A DNA stretch of 64,000 bases, taken from NCBI GenBank assembly GCA_937125455.1, contig CAKZLK010000017.1, positions 1-64,000 of the forward strand. Reading direction: 5' to 3'. Made by a program: the position numbers and the translations under genes. Positions 45,912 through 54,452 of this stretch are shown here, piece after piece; position 1 is the stretch's first letter, and every line of letters begins with the position of its first letter. Origin of the DNA: an uncultured Aequorivita sp. (GTDB lineage Bacteria > Bacteroidota > Bacteroidia > Flavobacteriales > Flavobacteriaceae). The notes below the pieces were generated by a model, which worked only from the letters and a program-made list of their open reading frames with translations, was not told the origin of the DNA and did no database searches.

Positions 45912-47217
45912 TGGTGAGTTTTATTTGTTTAATGCGTTTGCCCTCAAACGCTTCAATGGTAAACGCATAATTATGGAAAGATATTACTTCGTTTTTCTTT
46001 GGAAACCCTTTTGAAATTTCTAAAAGGAATCCAGCCACGGTTTCTGCTTCGCCTTTTTGGTCTTCAAAAAGATCTGGATCTTCTGGTTTTATTACTTTAT
46101 AAAAATCTTTCAATGGAGTTTTTCCTTCGAAAACAAACGTATTGTCGTCCAATTTTGAAAAAATCAAATCGTCATCATCAAACTCATCGCTAATTTCGCC
46201 TACAATTTCTTCAATTATATCTTCCAAGGAAATCAAACCACTGGTGCCACCATATTCATCAACCACAATGGCGAGGTGCATTTTCATTTCCTTGAATTCG
46301 TTCAGCAAATCATCCAGCTTTTTGTTTTCGGGAACAAAATAGGCTTCGCGTTTCAGGGTCTTCCAGTCCAGTATTTTTCGGTCTGTATATGGAATCAAGT
46401 CTTTTACATAAAGAATCCCCGTAATGTTGTCCATACTGTCTTTGTATACAGGAATTCGGGAATAACCCTTCTGAATAATTTCTGGAAGAATTTCTTTGAA
46501 TGGCTGGTCTTCATTTAATGCAAAAATATCCATTCGGTTTTTCATCACCTGTTTGGTGTCTGTATTGCCAAAGGTAACGATTCCTTGCAGAATTTTCTGT
46601 TCTTCGTGCGTGGTATCTTTGTTTGAAAGCTCTAAGGCTTGCGAAAGATGATCAACGCTTATGTTCGATCTCTGCTTTCCATAACGTGCGTGTAAATAAA
46701 GTGTTGCAGAGCGCATTGGCAAACTTATTGGCGAAAGGAGGGTGTCCAAAACATTAAGTGGCTGCGCCATAAAAACAGCAAACGAAATGCGGTTGCGGTT
46801 CGCGTAAACCTTTGGAAGAATTTCGCCAAAAAGCAAAATAAGGAAAGTCACGACACCAACTTCTACAATAAAGCGCAAATCAATTCCATAAAAATCGGAT
46901 TGAATGCCCGAAAAAAGTGCATCGCTCAAAGAGTCAAAAATCAGGACTATGGCAATGTTTATAAAATTGTTTGCGACTAATATCGTTGCTAACAATTTTT
47001 TTGGCCTTGCCAGCAAGCGCTGTACAATTCCCAGTTTTTTTGCAATGGACTTTTCCTCATTGGTTTCAAAGTCGGAAGGCGTCAAAGAAAAAAATGCAAC
47101 TTCAGCCCCAGAAATAAGGGCCGAACAGGCTAATAAAACAAATAGTAAAACGCCACTTGTTATTTGGGTAAAATCCAAAATGGCAAAAAAGAATAAACCA
47201 GGGGGTTCCGTGTCCAA
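45898..47217 (-). CDS. gldE: Gliding motility-associated CNNM/CBS protein GldE
   Basis: The 439-residue protein has four membrane segments from the CNNM domain (LLVLFVLLACSALISGAEVAFFSL-like region, FINIAIVLIFDSL, VVTFLILLFGEILPK), a CBS pair (about 210-330: GYSRIPVYKDSMDNI, LAIVVDEYGGTSGLISLED) and a C-terminal CorC_HlyC domain. In Flavobacterium GldE works with GldD. The start is TTG at 47217: no in-frame ATG exists near, an in-frame stop (the ssb TAA) lies upstream, and the first membrane segment begins soon after. Confidence 0.92.
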   Translation of the reverse strand: MDTEPPGLFFFAILDFTQITSGVLLFVLLACSALISGAEVAFFSLTPSDFETNEEKSIAKKLGIVQRLLARPKKLLATILVANNFINIAIVLIFDSLSDALFSGIQSDFYGIDLRFIVEVGVVTFLILLFGEILPKVYANRNRISFAVFMAQPLNVLDTLLSPISLPMRSATLYLHARYGKQRSNISVDHLSQALELSNKDTTHEEQKILQGIVTFGNTDTKQVMKNRMDIFALNEDQPFKEILPEIIQKGYSRIPVYKDSMDNITGILYVKDLIPYTDRKILDWKTLKREAYFVPENKKLDDLLNEFKEMKMHLAIVVDEYGGTSGLISLEDIIEEIVGEISDEFDDDDLIFSKLDDNTFVFEGKTPLKDFYKVIKPEDPDLFEDQKGEAETVAGFLLEISKGFPKKNEVISFHNYAFTIEAFEGKRIKQIKLTIENK

Positions 47218-47238
47218 GTTATTGGTTTTAGTTAAACA

Positions 47239-47694
47239 TTAAAAAGGAAGATCGTCCTCTTCTTCAGAAACTGAATTGTTGTTTTGTGGTGCCGATGAAG
47301 ACTGGGGTTTTTGAGCATTTTGTCCTGAACCTGTATTGGCAGAATTATTGTTATCGCCTTTAGGTGTCAAAAAAGTGAAATCTGTACAGTGAATTTCAGT
47401 GCTGTATCTATCCATTCCTTTGTCATCTTGCCATTTACGTGTTTTTAGGCGGCCTTCAATATAGACCATATCGCCCTTTTTTAAATATTTTTCGCAGATT
47501 TCAGCGGCTTTGTTGCGTATCACAATATTGTGCCACTCTGTATTGGTTACGCGCTCGTTAGTTGTTTTGTTTGTATAGGTTTCGTTGGTAGCAAGTGGGA
47601 AACGGCCTATGCTGTTTCCTCCTTCAAAATAATGCATTTTTACATCATCGCCGGTATGCCCAATCAACATTACTTTGTTCAAAGTTCCACTCAT
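47239..47694 (-). CDS. ssb: Single-stranded DNA-binding protein
   Basis: The 151-residue protein has an OB-fold at about 1-105 (MSGTLNKVMLIGHTGDD, EWHNIVIRNKAAEICEKYLKKGDMV, EGRLKTRKW), an Asn/Ser/Gln-rich linker and the acidic tip EEDDLPF used to recruit replication and repair proteins. It is followed 21 bases later by gldE in the same direction. It acts in replication and recombination. Confidence 0.96.
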   Translation of the reverse strand: MSGTLNKVMLIGHTGDDVKMHYFEGGNSIGRFPLATNETYTNKTTNERVTNTEWHNIVIRNKAAEICEKYLKKGDMVYIEGRLKTRKWQDDKGMDRYSTEIHCTDFTFLTPKGDNNNSANTGSGQNAQKPQSSSAPQNNNSVSEEEDDLPF

Positions 47695-47717
47695 AATTGT
47701 TGCTTTTTCTATTTGTG

Positions 47718-47725
47718 CAAAGGTA
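47718..47725 (-). promoter_or_regulatory. TAnnTTTG -7 element upstream of ssb
   Basis: TACCTTTG on the minus strand, 23 bases before the ssb ATG. The -33 region is weak. Confidence 0.45.
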
Positions 47726-47804
47726 GATTTTGCGTTTTAAATATAAGGATTTTTTAAATTTTTATATGAATTGATTTTAAGGTCTATTATTAAGGTAAGG
47801 AAAA

Positions 47805-48869
47805 TCAATAATTCTCAAAAAATTCTGAAACAAAATCTGCAATCAAAACTGGAACAGCATAACTAGCAATTTCTGAAACCGAAGTATTGGTTTCAGTTTC
47901 TCCAGAAGTTTCAATAATCCAAAAACGTGTATGGAGATGCTGGTGAGATAGTTTATGGATTAATTGCTTCTCATTAAAAAGCGAAATGCTTTCAATGGTT
48001 AGATTTTTAGAAAAATTCTTAAACTGTTGCAGTTTTTGTAATGATGAAAGGTTCATCTCTTCAGAAGTTTCAATCAATGGAAATTCGTAAAGTTTCTGCC
48101 AAATTCCCTTTCCCGTACGCTGTTTTAGGATTGTCCGCTCATTTTCAGCAAGAATAACTAAATAATTGAAATATCGTTTTTTAACTGGCTTGGCTTTTAT
48201 CTTTATGGGTAGTTCAGCTACTTTTTTCTGTTGAAAAGCTACACAGCTGTCATTAAAAATACAGTTTTCGCAATCTGGCTTTTGTGGCACACAATAACGG
48301 GCGCCAAATTCCATAATGGCTTGATTGAAAGTTCCAGGTTGTTTTCTGTCAATCAATTCTTGCGCAAGTTTTTTAAATTCCTTTTGCCCAGCAGATGTAT
48401 TAATAGGAGTGGAAATTCCAAAAAATCGAGAAAGTACCCGATACACATTTCCATCAACCACCGCATCTGGCTGATTGAAGGAAATGCTCGCAATGGCGCT
48501 GGCGGTATAATCGCCCACGCCTTTCAGTTTTAATAGGTCTTTATAGTTTTTTGGGAAAACACCGTTCATTTCTTCCGAAACCTTTTTTGCGGTGGCATGT
48601 AGGTTTCGTGCACGTGAATAATAGCCCAAACCCTGCCAAAGTTTTAAGACTTCATCTTCGGGAGCGTTGGCCAAATCCTCAACTTTCGGATAGGCTTCTG
48701 TAAACTTTAAATAGTAGGGTAACCCTTGCAAAACCCTCGTTTGTTGAAGCATGATTTCTGAAAGCCAAATGCGGTAGGGATTAACGGTATTTCGCCAGGG
48801 TAATTCACGTTTGTTTTGTAAATACCACGAAATGAGTTTATTGGAAAAATTTGAATTTTTTTTAGACAT
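47805..48869 (-). CDS. mutY: A/G-specific adenine glycosylase MutY
   Basis: The 354-residue protein has the helix-hairpin-helix LKGVGDYTASAIASI, the catalytic Asp in PDAVVDGNVYRVLSRF, and the [4Fe-4S] cysteines in CVPQKPDCENCIFNDSC (spacing 6-2-5). A C-terminal NUDIX-like 8-oxoG-recognition domain starts near residue 230. It removes adenine mispaired with 8-oxoguanine. It is divergent from the HU gene. Confidence 0.95.
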   Translation of the reverse strand: MSKKNSNFSNKLISWYLQNKRELPWRNTVNPYRIWLSEIMLQQTRVLQGLPYYLKFTEAYPKVEDLANAPEDEVLKLWQGLGYYSRARNLHATAKKVSEEMNGVFPKNYKDLLKLKGVGDYTASAIASISFNQPDAVVDGNVYRVLSRFFGISTPINTSAGQKEFKKLAQELIDRKQPGTFNQAIMEFGARYCVPQKPDCENCIFNDSCVAFQQKKVAELPIKIKAKPVKKRYFNYLVILAENERTILKQRTGKGIWQKLYEFPLIETSEEMNLSSLQKLQQFKNFSKNLTIESISLFNEKQLIHKLSHQHLHTRFWIIETSGETETNTSVSEIASYAVPVLIADFVSEFFENY

Positions 48870-48914
48870 CGGGTAAAATTAATCGATATACCTTTAAATT
48901 TTAAAGGATTAAGG

Positions 48915-48947
48915 TTTGATTTATTGATTTTAAAATATGTATATTTG
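48915..48947 (+). promoter_or_regulatory. Promoter of the HU gene
   Basis: TTTG (48915-48918), a 21-base spacer and TATATTTG (48940-48947), then 52 bases to the HU ATG. Strong match to the Bacteroidota consensus. Confidence 0.78.
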
Positions 48948-48999
48948 CGGTCTCTAAAAAAAATCTAGTAAAAGATTAATTAATTAAAATTTATAAGTA

Positions 49000-49290
49000 A
49001 TGACGAAAGCAGATATCGTAGCGAAGATTTCAGAAAAATTAGGAATGGAAAAGAATGAAGTTCAAGCTACAGTTGAAACCTTTATGGATGAAGTGAAAAA
49101 TTCATTAGAAGGTGGTGACAACGTTTATTTAAGAGGTTTTGGAAGCTTTATTATTAAAACAAGAGCTGAAAAAACGGGAAGAAATATTTCCAAAAACACA
49201 ACCATAAAAATACCAGCTCACAATATTCCGGCTTTTAAACCTGCAAAAGTTTTTGTTGAAGGTGTAAAAACCAATGTGGACGTAAAATAA
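49000..49290 (+). CDS. HU family DNA-binding protein
   Basis: The 96-residue histone-like protein (MTKADIVAKISEKLGM, VYLRGFGSFIIKTRAEKTGRN, IKIPAHNIPAFKPAKVF) with the beta-arm proline. It bends and compacts DNA. It is followed by the 30-residue basic protein gene and RNase G, an order conserved in Flavobacteriia. Confidence 0.95.
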   Translation: MTKADIVAKISEKLGMEKNEVQATVETFMDEVKNSLEGGDNVYLRGFGSFIIKTRAEKTGRNISKNTTIKIPAHNIPAFKPAKVFVEGVKTNVDVK

Positions 49291-49342
49291 TAATAATAAC
49301 CCGTCCTGAAGTGAATTCGGGACATTAATAAAAGACTTTAGT

Positions 49343-49435
49343 ATGCCAAGTGGTAAAAAAAGAAAAAGACATAAGGTAGCGACTCACAAGCGCAAGAAAA
49401 GACGTCGCGCTAACCGCCACAAAAAGAAAAAGTAG
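49343..49435 (+). CDS. 30-residue basic protein (AURKAIP1/COX24-like; probable ribosome-associated)
   Basis: The ORF ATG 49343 to TAG 49435 encodes MPSGKKRKRHKVATHKRKK, then RRRANRHKKKK: about two thirds Lys, Arg and His. Proteins of this AURKAIP1/COX24-domain type occur between HU and RNase G genes across Bacteroidota and are thought to bind the ribosome. An RNA-binding role is inferred from charge and family. It is too short for many gene finders. Its last codons form the left arm of the terminator hairpin. Confidence 0.85.
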   Translation: MPSGKKRKRHKVATHKRKKRRRANRHKKKK

Positions 49436-49460
49436 TTTCTAAACTACTTTTTCTGTTTTA
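49425..49460 (+). terminator. Terminator after the basic protein gene
   Basis: AGAAAAAGTAGTTT pairs with AAACTACTTTTTCT (14 bp, loop CT) and is followed by a T-rich stretch. It overlaps the last codons and the TAG of the basic-protein gene. Confidence 0.85.
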
Positions 49461-49650
49461 AAAATGTTTTGGAAATTGAACCTTTTTGGTATCATTTCCG
49501 AATAAAACAGACGAAAAATCGTTCTTTGAAAATGAGATTGCAGCAGCCGACTTTTGGTTTTGGTGCAGTTTCGCCGGATTTTATTATGAAATCTGTGAAA
49601 AATAATGTTTAATTAGTCCGCCTTTGTGCGGGCAACAAAATTAATATAAC
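49436..49650. other. Spacer before RNase G
   Basis: After the terminator about 190 bases lead to rng. A small inverted repeat, CCGC...GCGG (49618-49632), lies about 20 bases before the GTG start and could form a leader hairpin. No TAnnTTTG box is clear, so rng may be read through or use another promoter. Confidence 0.4.
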
Positions 49651-51195
49651 GTGAACTACGAATTATTTATTAGGTCCGGTTCACAAGAAGTTGATTTTGC
49701 CCTTTTAAAGGATGGAAGGCTTATAGAACTTCACAAAGAAGAAGAGGACAATAACTTTACGGTAGGCGATATTTTTCTCGCCAAAATTCGTAAAACAGTT
49801 CCAGGTCTAAACGCCGCCTTTGTGAATGTGGGCTATGAGAAAGATGGTTTTTTACACTATCATGATCTCGGCCCAAAAGTACTTTCACAACTGAAATTTG
49901 TGAAAGCTGTTAGTTCAGGTAAATTAAAGGATTATTCCTTAAATAATTTTCCATTCGAAAAAGAGATTGATAAGCACGGCAACTTGAATGATGCCCTAAA
50001 AAGCAATCAATCCATCTTGGTTCAAATTGTAAAAGAACCCATATCCACTAAAGGACCACGTATAAGTTCTGAGCTTTCTATAGCTGGAAGATATATAGTT
50101 TTGGTTCCATTTTCCGATCGCGTTTCTGTTTCACAAAAAATAGAAAGCAATGAAGAAAAAGACAGGTTAAAACGCTTAATAACAAGTATTAAACCAAAAG
50201 GATTTGGCGTAATTATACGCACCGTAGCCGAGGGCAAAAAAGTAGCAGAACTGGACAAAGACTTACAAAATCTTATAGAACGCTGGACAGCGATGTGTAA
50301 GAAGCTACAAGGGGCGCACCACCCTTCAAAAGTGCTGAGCGAGCTAAACAGGGGAGCCTCTATTATCCGCGATATGTTTAACGATTCATTCTCTGCTATA
50401 CATATTGACGATGAGACCCTATACTTGCAAATAAAAGATTATGTGCAGGAAATTGCACCAAAAAAAGACAATATCGTAAAGTTCTATGATTCCAATGTGC
50501 CGATGTTTGAAAAATTCGGCATCGAACGGCAGATTAAAACTTCCTTCGGAAAAACAGTATCAGGTAGCAAAGGAGCATACTTGGTTATAGAGCACACCGA
50601 AGCAATGCACGTAATAGACGTGAACAGCGGTAACCGAAGCAACAAGCAAAAAACACAAGAAGGCACGGCGCTAGAAGTGAATATGATTGCAGCTACTGAG
50701 GTGGCAAGACAGCTAAGGTTGCGCGATATGGGAGGAATTATTGTGATTGATTTTATTGATTTGGCAAATGCCAATCATCGTAAACAGCTATACAACCACC
50801 TTCGTGACGAAATGAAGGACGACAGAGCAAAACACAAAATACTTCCACCAAGCAAATTTGGGTTAATACAAATAACCCGCCAACGTGTTAGGCCAGAGAT
50901 GAATATCAAGACCCGTGAAGAAGATCCTAGTAATGTGATCGACGGTGAAATTGAAGCGCCTATCATTGTTATAAATAGAATAAATGAAGAGGTGAAACGC
51001 CTTTTCCTAAAAGACTATAAAAAGATTACGCTCAATACACATCCTTTTATAGCGGCTTTTTTAACCAAAGGTTTCCCAAGTGTGCGTACCAAATGGTTTT
51101 TGGAGCACAAAAAATGGGTAAAAATCCAACCTCGGGATGCGTATACGTATCTTGAATATCATTTCAACGACAAAGATGGTGAATTGATAAAATAA
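49651..51195 (+). CDS. rng: Ribonuclease E/G family protein (RNase G)
   Basis: The 514-residue protein starts with GTG (NYELFIRSGSQEVDF). The S1-like domain is at about 35-120, and the RNase H-like core has the catalytic metal-site Asp in HVIDVNSGNR and IVIDFIDLA. It cleaves 5'-monophosphorylated RNA in rRNA maturation and decay. The region after QITRQRVRPEMNIKTREE has no CxxC Zn-link, unlike E. coli RNase E/G, so the dimer contact must differ. The scaffold tail of RNase E is absent. It is followed by a strong terminator. Confidence 0.94.
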   Translation: MNYELFIRSGSQEVDFALLKDGRLIELHKEEEDNNFTVGDIFLAKIRKTVPGLNAAFVNVGYEKDGFLHYHDLGPKVLSQLKFVKAVSSGKLKDYSLNNFPFEKEIDKHGNLNDALKSNQSILVQIVKEPISTKGPRISSELSIAGRYIVLVPFSDRVSVSQKIESNEEKDRLKRLITSIKPKGFGVIIRTVAEGKKVAELDKDLQNLIERWTAMCKKLQGAHHPSKVLSELNRGASIIRDMFNDSFSAIHIDDETLYLQIKDYVQEIAPKKDNIVKFYDSNVPMFEKFGIERQIKTSFGKTVSGSKGAYLVIEHTEAMHVIDVNSGNRSNKQKTQEGTALEVNMIAATEVARQLRLRDMGGIIVIDFIDLANANHRKQLYNHLRDEMKDDRAKHKILPPSKFGLIQITRQRVRPEMNIKTREEDPSNVIDGEIEAPIIVINRINEEVKRLFLKDYKKITLNTHPFIAAFLTKGFPSVRTKWFLEHKKWVKIQPRDAYTYLEYHFNDKDGELIK

Positions 51196-51197
51196 CC

Positions 51198-51232
51198 AAA
51201 ACCCCTTCAATTTATTTTGAAGGGGTTTTTTT
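51198..51232 (+). terminator. Rho-independent terminator after rng
   Basis: CCCCTTCAA (51202-51210) pairs with TTGAAGGGG (51217-51225), followed by seven T. A second A-run lies upstream. Confidence 0.9.
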
Positions 51233-51328
51233 GTGGATTTGTTTTGATGCTTTTCTTAACTCTTGATTTCTGGTTCTTTTCTGCGGAAGTAAAAATATTT
51301 ATATTCACATTAAAATTTTAAACAAACA

Positions 51329-51805
51329 TTGCAAACCCATAAAACATACACCGTTGAAGAAGCTACTAAGCGAATGGAACGCTATTGCGCTTACCAAGAG
51401 CGCTGTCATAAAGAAGTGAATCAAAAATTGTATGAAATGCGGATGATTCCTGAAGCTGTGGACCAGATAATAGATCACTTGTTAAGAAATAACTTTTTAA
51501 ATGAAACCCGCTTTGCGCAAGCTTTTGCTCGCGGAAAATTTAGAACAAAGAAGTGGGGTAGGAGCAGAATAGTGAATGAATTAAAGCATCGCGAAATCTC
51601 CAAATTCAACATTAAGATTGCTTTAAAAGAAATACCAGATGCGGAATATTACAAGACTTTTGAAGCCTTGGCAGCAAAGCGAATGCGGCAATTGATTTCA
51701 GAAACAAATCTTCATAAAAAGCGAAAGAAACTGGCGGATTATCTTTTCTATCGCGGATGGGAGCCCGAGTTGGTTTATTCAAAAATTAATGAAATCTCAA
51801 AGTAA
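51329..51805 (+). CDS. recX: Regulatory protein RecX
   Basis: The protein is 158 residues from a TTG start (MQTHKTYTVEEATKRMERY); the next ATG at residue 16 would cut the conserved start of the family. RecX features: AYQERCHKEVNQKLYEM, NNFLNETRFAQAFARGKF, KKWGRSRIVNELKHR and FYRGWEPELVYSKI. RecX inhibits RecA filament extension. recA is not in this window. Confidence 0.9.
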   Translation: MQTHKTYTVEEATKRMERYCAYQERCHKEVNQKLYEMRMIPEAVDQIIDHLLRNNFLNETRFAQAFARGKFRTKKWGRSRIVNELKHREISKFNIKIALKEIPDAEYYKTFEALAAKRMRQLISETNLHKKRKKLADYLFYRGWEPELVYSKINEISK

Positions 51806-51809
51806 TTTT

Positions 51810-53228
51810 TTATTCTTTTTCTGATTTTTCTTCACCATTTTCGGTATCATTTTTTCCCTCAACCTTTTTCCCTTTCAAATACTCAGGCAGTTCCATTCCA
51901 GCCATATTGAACATTTCTTGAAGTGGCGGTACAGAGCCATACATTCCCGAAATAAAGTTAGAAGTTGCGGTTTTGCCATCTTTTGAAGACCCGTTTTCCC
52001 AAACGGTAACCTTGTCAATCTTAATGTTTTTAATAGCTTCAGACTGAAGTTTCACTAACTCCGGAAGCTTATCGGCAATCAGTAAAAGCACTGCATCCTT
52101 GGAGTTATTACCCGCAGCTTTTACGATTCTGTCAAAACCTTCGGCCTGTTTGGTCAGTATTTCAAACATTCCTTGAGCTTCTGCCTGTGCTTTGAACAAT
52201 ATTGCATCAGCTTCCCCTTTAGCTTGACGTCTTATTTTTTCGGCTACTGCTTCGGCGTCTATTTCTACTTTTCGCTTATCAATTTCTGCAGGGACGATAA
52301 TATCTGCCAATTGGGTACTTCGTTCCCTTTCCGCACGGGTTATTTCAGCTTCCTTTTCAGCTATGTAGGATTCCTCCAGTGCTTTTGCGGATTGTACTTT
52401 TTCTGAGGCAATCGCCACCCTTTCGGCTTCTGCTTCTCGCTGACGACGCAACGAATCTGAATTTGCGACGTTAATCTTCGCAATGTTCTCACCCTCTACA
52501 GCCTGTGCATTTGCAGCAGCAACCTGTGTGCGTTCATCTTGTTTTGCATTTGCCTCACCAATGGAACCGTCTCTATTTTTCTCAGCAACAGATTTACGCG
52601 CAGCGTTTATTGCGTGGGCGGCAGCTTCTTTTCCTAAAGCCTCAATATAGCCAGATTCGTCAACAATATCTGTAATGTTTACGTTGATGAGTTTTAGACC
52701 TACTTTCTTCAATTCAGATTCTACGCTGTTTGAAATATTGGTCAAAAATTTATCCCTGTCGTTGTTAATTTCTTCAATATCCATCGAAGCCACAACCAAA
52801 CGAAGTTGTCCGAAAATAATTTCTTTAGCAAGTTCTTGAATTTGCTCCAAGCCTTGTCCTAAAAGACGCTCAGCGGCATTTTGCATAATGCCCGGTTCGG
52901 TTGAAATACCAATGGTAAAACGCGAAGGAACGTTTACACGAATATTCTGTTTACTTAAAGCGTTTACCAAGTTCACTTCAATTGAAATAGGCGTCAAATC
53001 AAGATATTGGTAATCCTGAATTACTGGCCAGATAAAGGCCGCGCCTCCGTGGATACAGCGCGCAGAGTTGCCTGTGCCTACCTTTCCGTAAATAACCAAA
53101 ATACGATCTGATGGACAACGTCTATACCTTCTGATAAAGGTGATAAGAATGATAAAAACAAATAAAATGGCGAATCCGATAGCCAACAATGGCGCGAAAG
53201 ATTCTACTTGAAGTGGTAAAAGTGTCAT
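51810..53228 (-). CDS. Flotillin-like (SPFH/band 7) protein
   Basis: The 472-residue protein has an N-terminal membrane segment (about 5-32), an SPFH domain (GAAFIWPVIQDYQYLDLTPI, SRFTIGIST, RLRLV-type) and a long Ala/Glu/Arg-rich coiled coil (about 215-360) typical of flotillins. A partner NfeD-like gene is directly upstream with a 2-base gap. The pair organises membrane microdomains. Confidence 0.93.
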   Translation of the reverse strand: MTLLPLQVESFAPLLAIGFAILFVFIILITFIRRYRRCPSDRILVIYGKVGTGNSARCIHGGAAFIWPVIQDYQYLDLTPISIEVNLVNALSKQNIRVNVPSRFTIGISTEPGIMQNAAERLLGQGLEQIQELAKEIIFGQLRLVVASMDIEEINNDRDKFLTNISNSVESELKKVGLKLINVNITDIVDESGYIEALGKEAAAHAINAARKSVAEKNRDGSIGEANAKQDERTQVAAANAQAVEGENIAKINVANSDSLRRQREAEAERVAIASEKVQSAKALEESYIAEKEAEITRAERERSTQLADIIVPAEIDKRKVEIDAEAVAEKIRRQAKGEADAILFKAQAEAQGMFEILTKQAEGFDRIVKAAGNNSKDAVLLLIADKLPELVKLQSEAIKNIKIDKVTVWENGSSKDGKTATSNFISGMYGSVPPLQEMFNMAGMELPEYLKGKKVEGKNDTENGEEKSEKE

Positions 53229-53230
53229 GA

Positions 53231-53806
53231 TTAGGTGGTGTGTTTGTTTACTATTAAAATTCCGGTACCCGTTATCTGGGTTACGGTTATGATATCTCCT
53301 TGGTGAAGGTCTGAAGTTTCATCAGTCAGTGCCTCCAATTCGCGAAGGCCTCCTTGAATATTGATATGTACTTTACCGATTCTGGAACGGTTTGCGCCAA
53401 TTGTAAGGTAAACTTCTCCAATTTGGTTAAGGGCGTTTTCAATTTTTAAGGAGCCACTGCTGTTAAGTTTTCCTAAGTAATAAAAAATTGAAGCCATTAT
53501 AGTCATCATTAGCAATCCGCATAAAGTAGAGATCAGGATGACCATTCCTTTTGATAGTCCTTCGCCAATACAGGCAATTCCCGTCCATCCAAAAAGGGTA
53601 AAGAATCCAATTAAATTTTTAAAGGAAAGAAACTGGAAGTGAATGCCTGTATCGCCTTCTATTTCTGCATCTACGTCGCCTGAATCTTCTAGATCACCGC
53701 CTACAAAGGTTAAAATGATAATGACGATAAAAATTGCTGAAGCGATTAGTGCGATAGACCAGTAAACCTTTTCAAAAGGTTCAAATGCTGCAAACCATTC
53801 GTTCAT
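53231..53806 (-). CDS. NfeD-like membrane protein (flotillin partner)
   Basis: The 191-residue protein has three hydrophobic segments (about 15-35, 62-85 and 85-112) and then an OB-fold-like soluble domain (LNQIGEVYLTIGANRSRIGKVHINIQGG, HQGDIITVTQITGTGILIV). This is the NfeD arrangement that accompanies flotillin. Together with the downstream gene it forms a two-gene operon. Confidence 0.85.
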   Translation of the reverse strand: MNEWFAAFEPFEKVYWSIALIASAIFIVIIILTFVGGDLEDSGDVDAEIEGDTGIHFQFLSFKNLIGFFTLFGWTGIACIGEGLSKGMVILISTLCGLLMMTIMASIFYYLGKLNSSGSLKIENALNQIGEVYLTIGANRSRIGKVHINIQGGLRELEALTDETSDLHQGDIITVTQITGTGILIVNKHTT

Positions 53807-53895
53807 TGGTTGAGGTGTTTGAATTACCTTGGTAATATATGAACTTTATGAAAAGGATGCAATTCGTTAAAAAAATATTATTCTAGTAAAGAATT

Positions 53896-54411
53896 TTAAA
53901 TATTGAATGAAGCTCCAACATTAACAGAAGCCTGATTGTGCAGTTTTTCCGCAGGGCTTAAAGGGTCTGTATTGTATTTTGAAATAGGAACGCTCACTTC
54001 TGTAAAAACACCAAAACCACTAGTAAAAAAATAGCGCGCACCCAAATGGCCGCCAAAGTTTTTCAGACTGGCGTAAAGCCCTGGATAGACATCAAAATTT
54101 TCATCCACATTTATTACGTTTCCTAGATTTGCATTGAAGCGTGCTCTTAAATCAAAACGATCCTCAAATTTTGCAAAGGGTTCTTCATTGCCTTCTATAG
54201 TTGTGATTTTATCAATTCCCAAAAGATAAGCAGAAGCTATTCCTAAGGATATATTTTCACCCACACCAAAATCAAGGCTTCCCATAATTCCTGTGCCATT
54301 ACTTTGAAAATTAGCTCCAATTTGAAACTTCACATCACCTTTTCCAGTAAATGCTTGTCCAAAGGAAAGTTGGGCACATAAAAAAGCTATAAAAATTGCT
54401 GATTTTTTCAT
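53896..54411 (-). CDS. Small predicted outer-membrane beta-barrel-like protein (DUF6646-like)
   Basis: ATG at 54411 gives a 171-residue protein with a signal peptide ending LSFGQ; the longer frame adds 29 residues without sense. The mature part is strand-rich (KGDVKFQIGANFQSNG, SLDFGVGENISLGIAS, GHLGARYFFTSGFGVF) and ends in ASVNVGASFNI, a typical barrel end. I believe it matches the DUF6646 family of Flavobacteriaceae but this is from memory. It may be transcribed with the JmjC-like gene upstream. Confidence 0.7.
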   Translation of the reverse strand: MKKSAIFIAFLCAQLSFGQAFTGKGDVKFQIGANFQSNGTGIMGSLDFGVGENISLGIASAYLLGIDKITTIEGNEEPFAKFEDRFDLRARFNANLGNVINVDENFDVYPGLYASLKNFGGHLGARYFFTSGFGVFTEVSVPISKYNTDPLSPAEKLHNQASVNVGASFNI

Positions 54412-54452
54412 TTTAGAAAAAAATAAAAGAAAGATAGTAAATTCTTTTGGAA

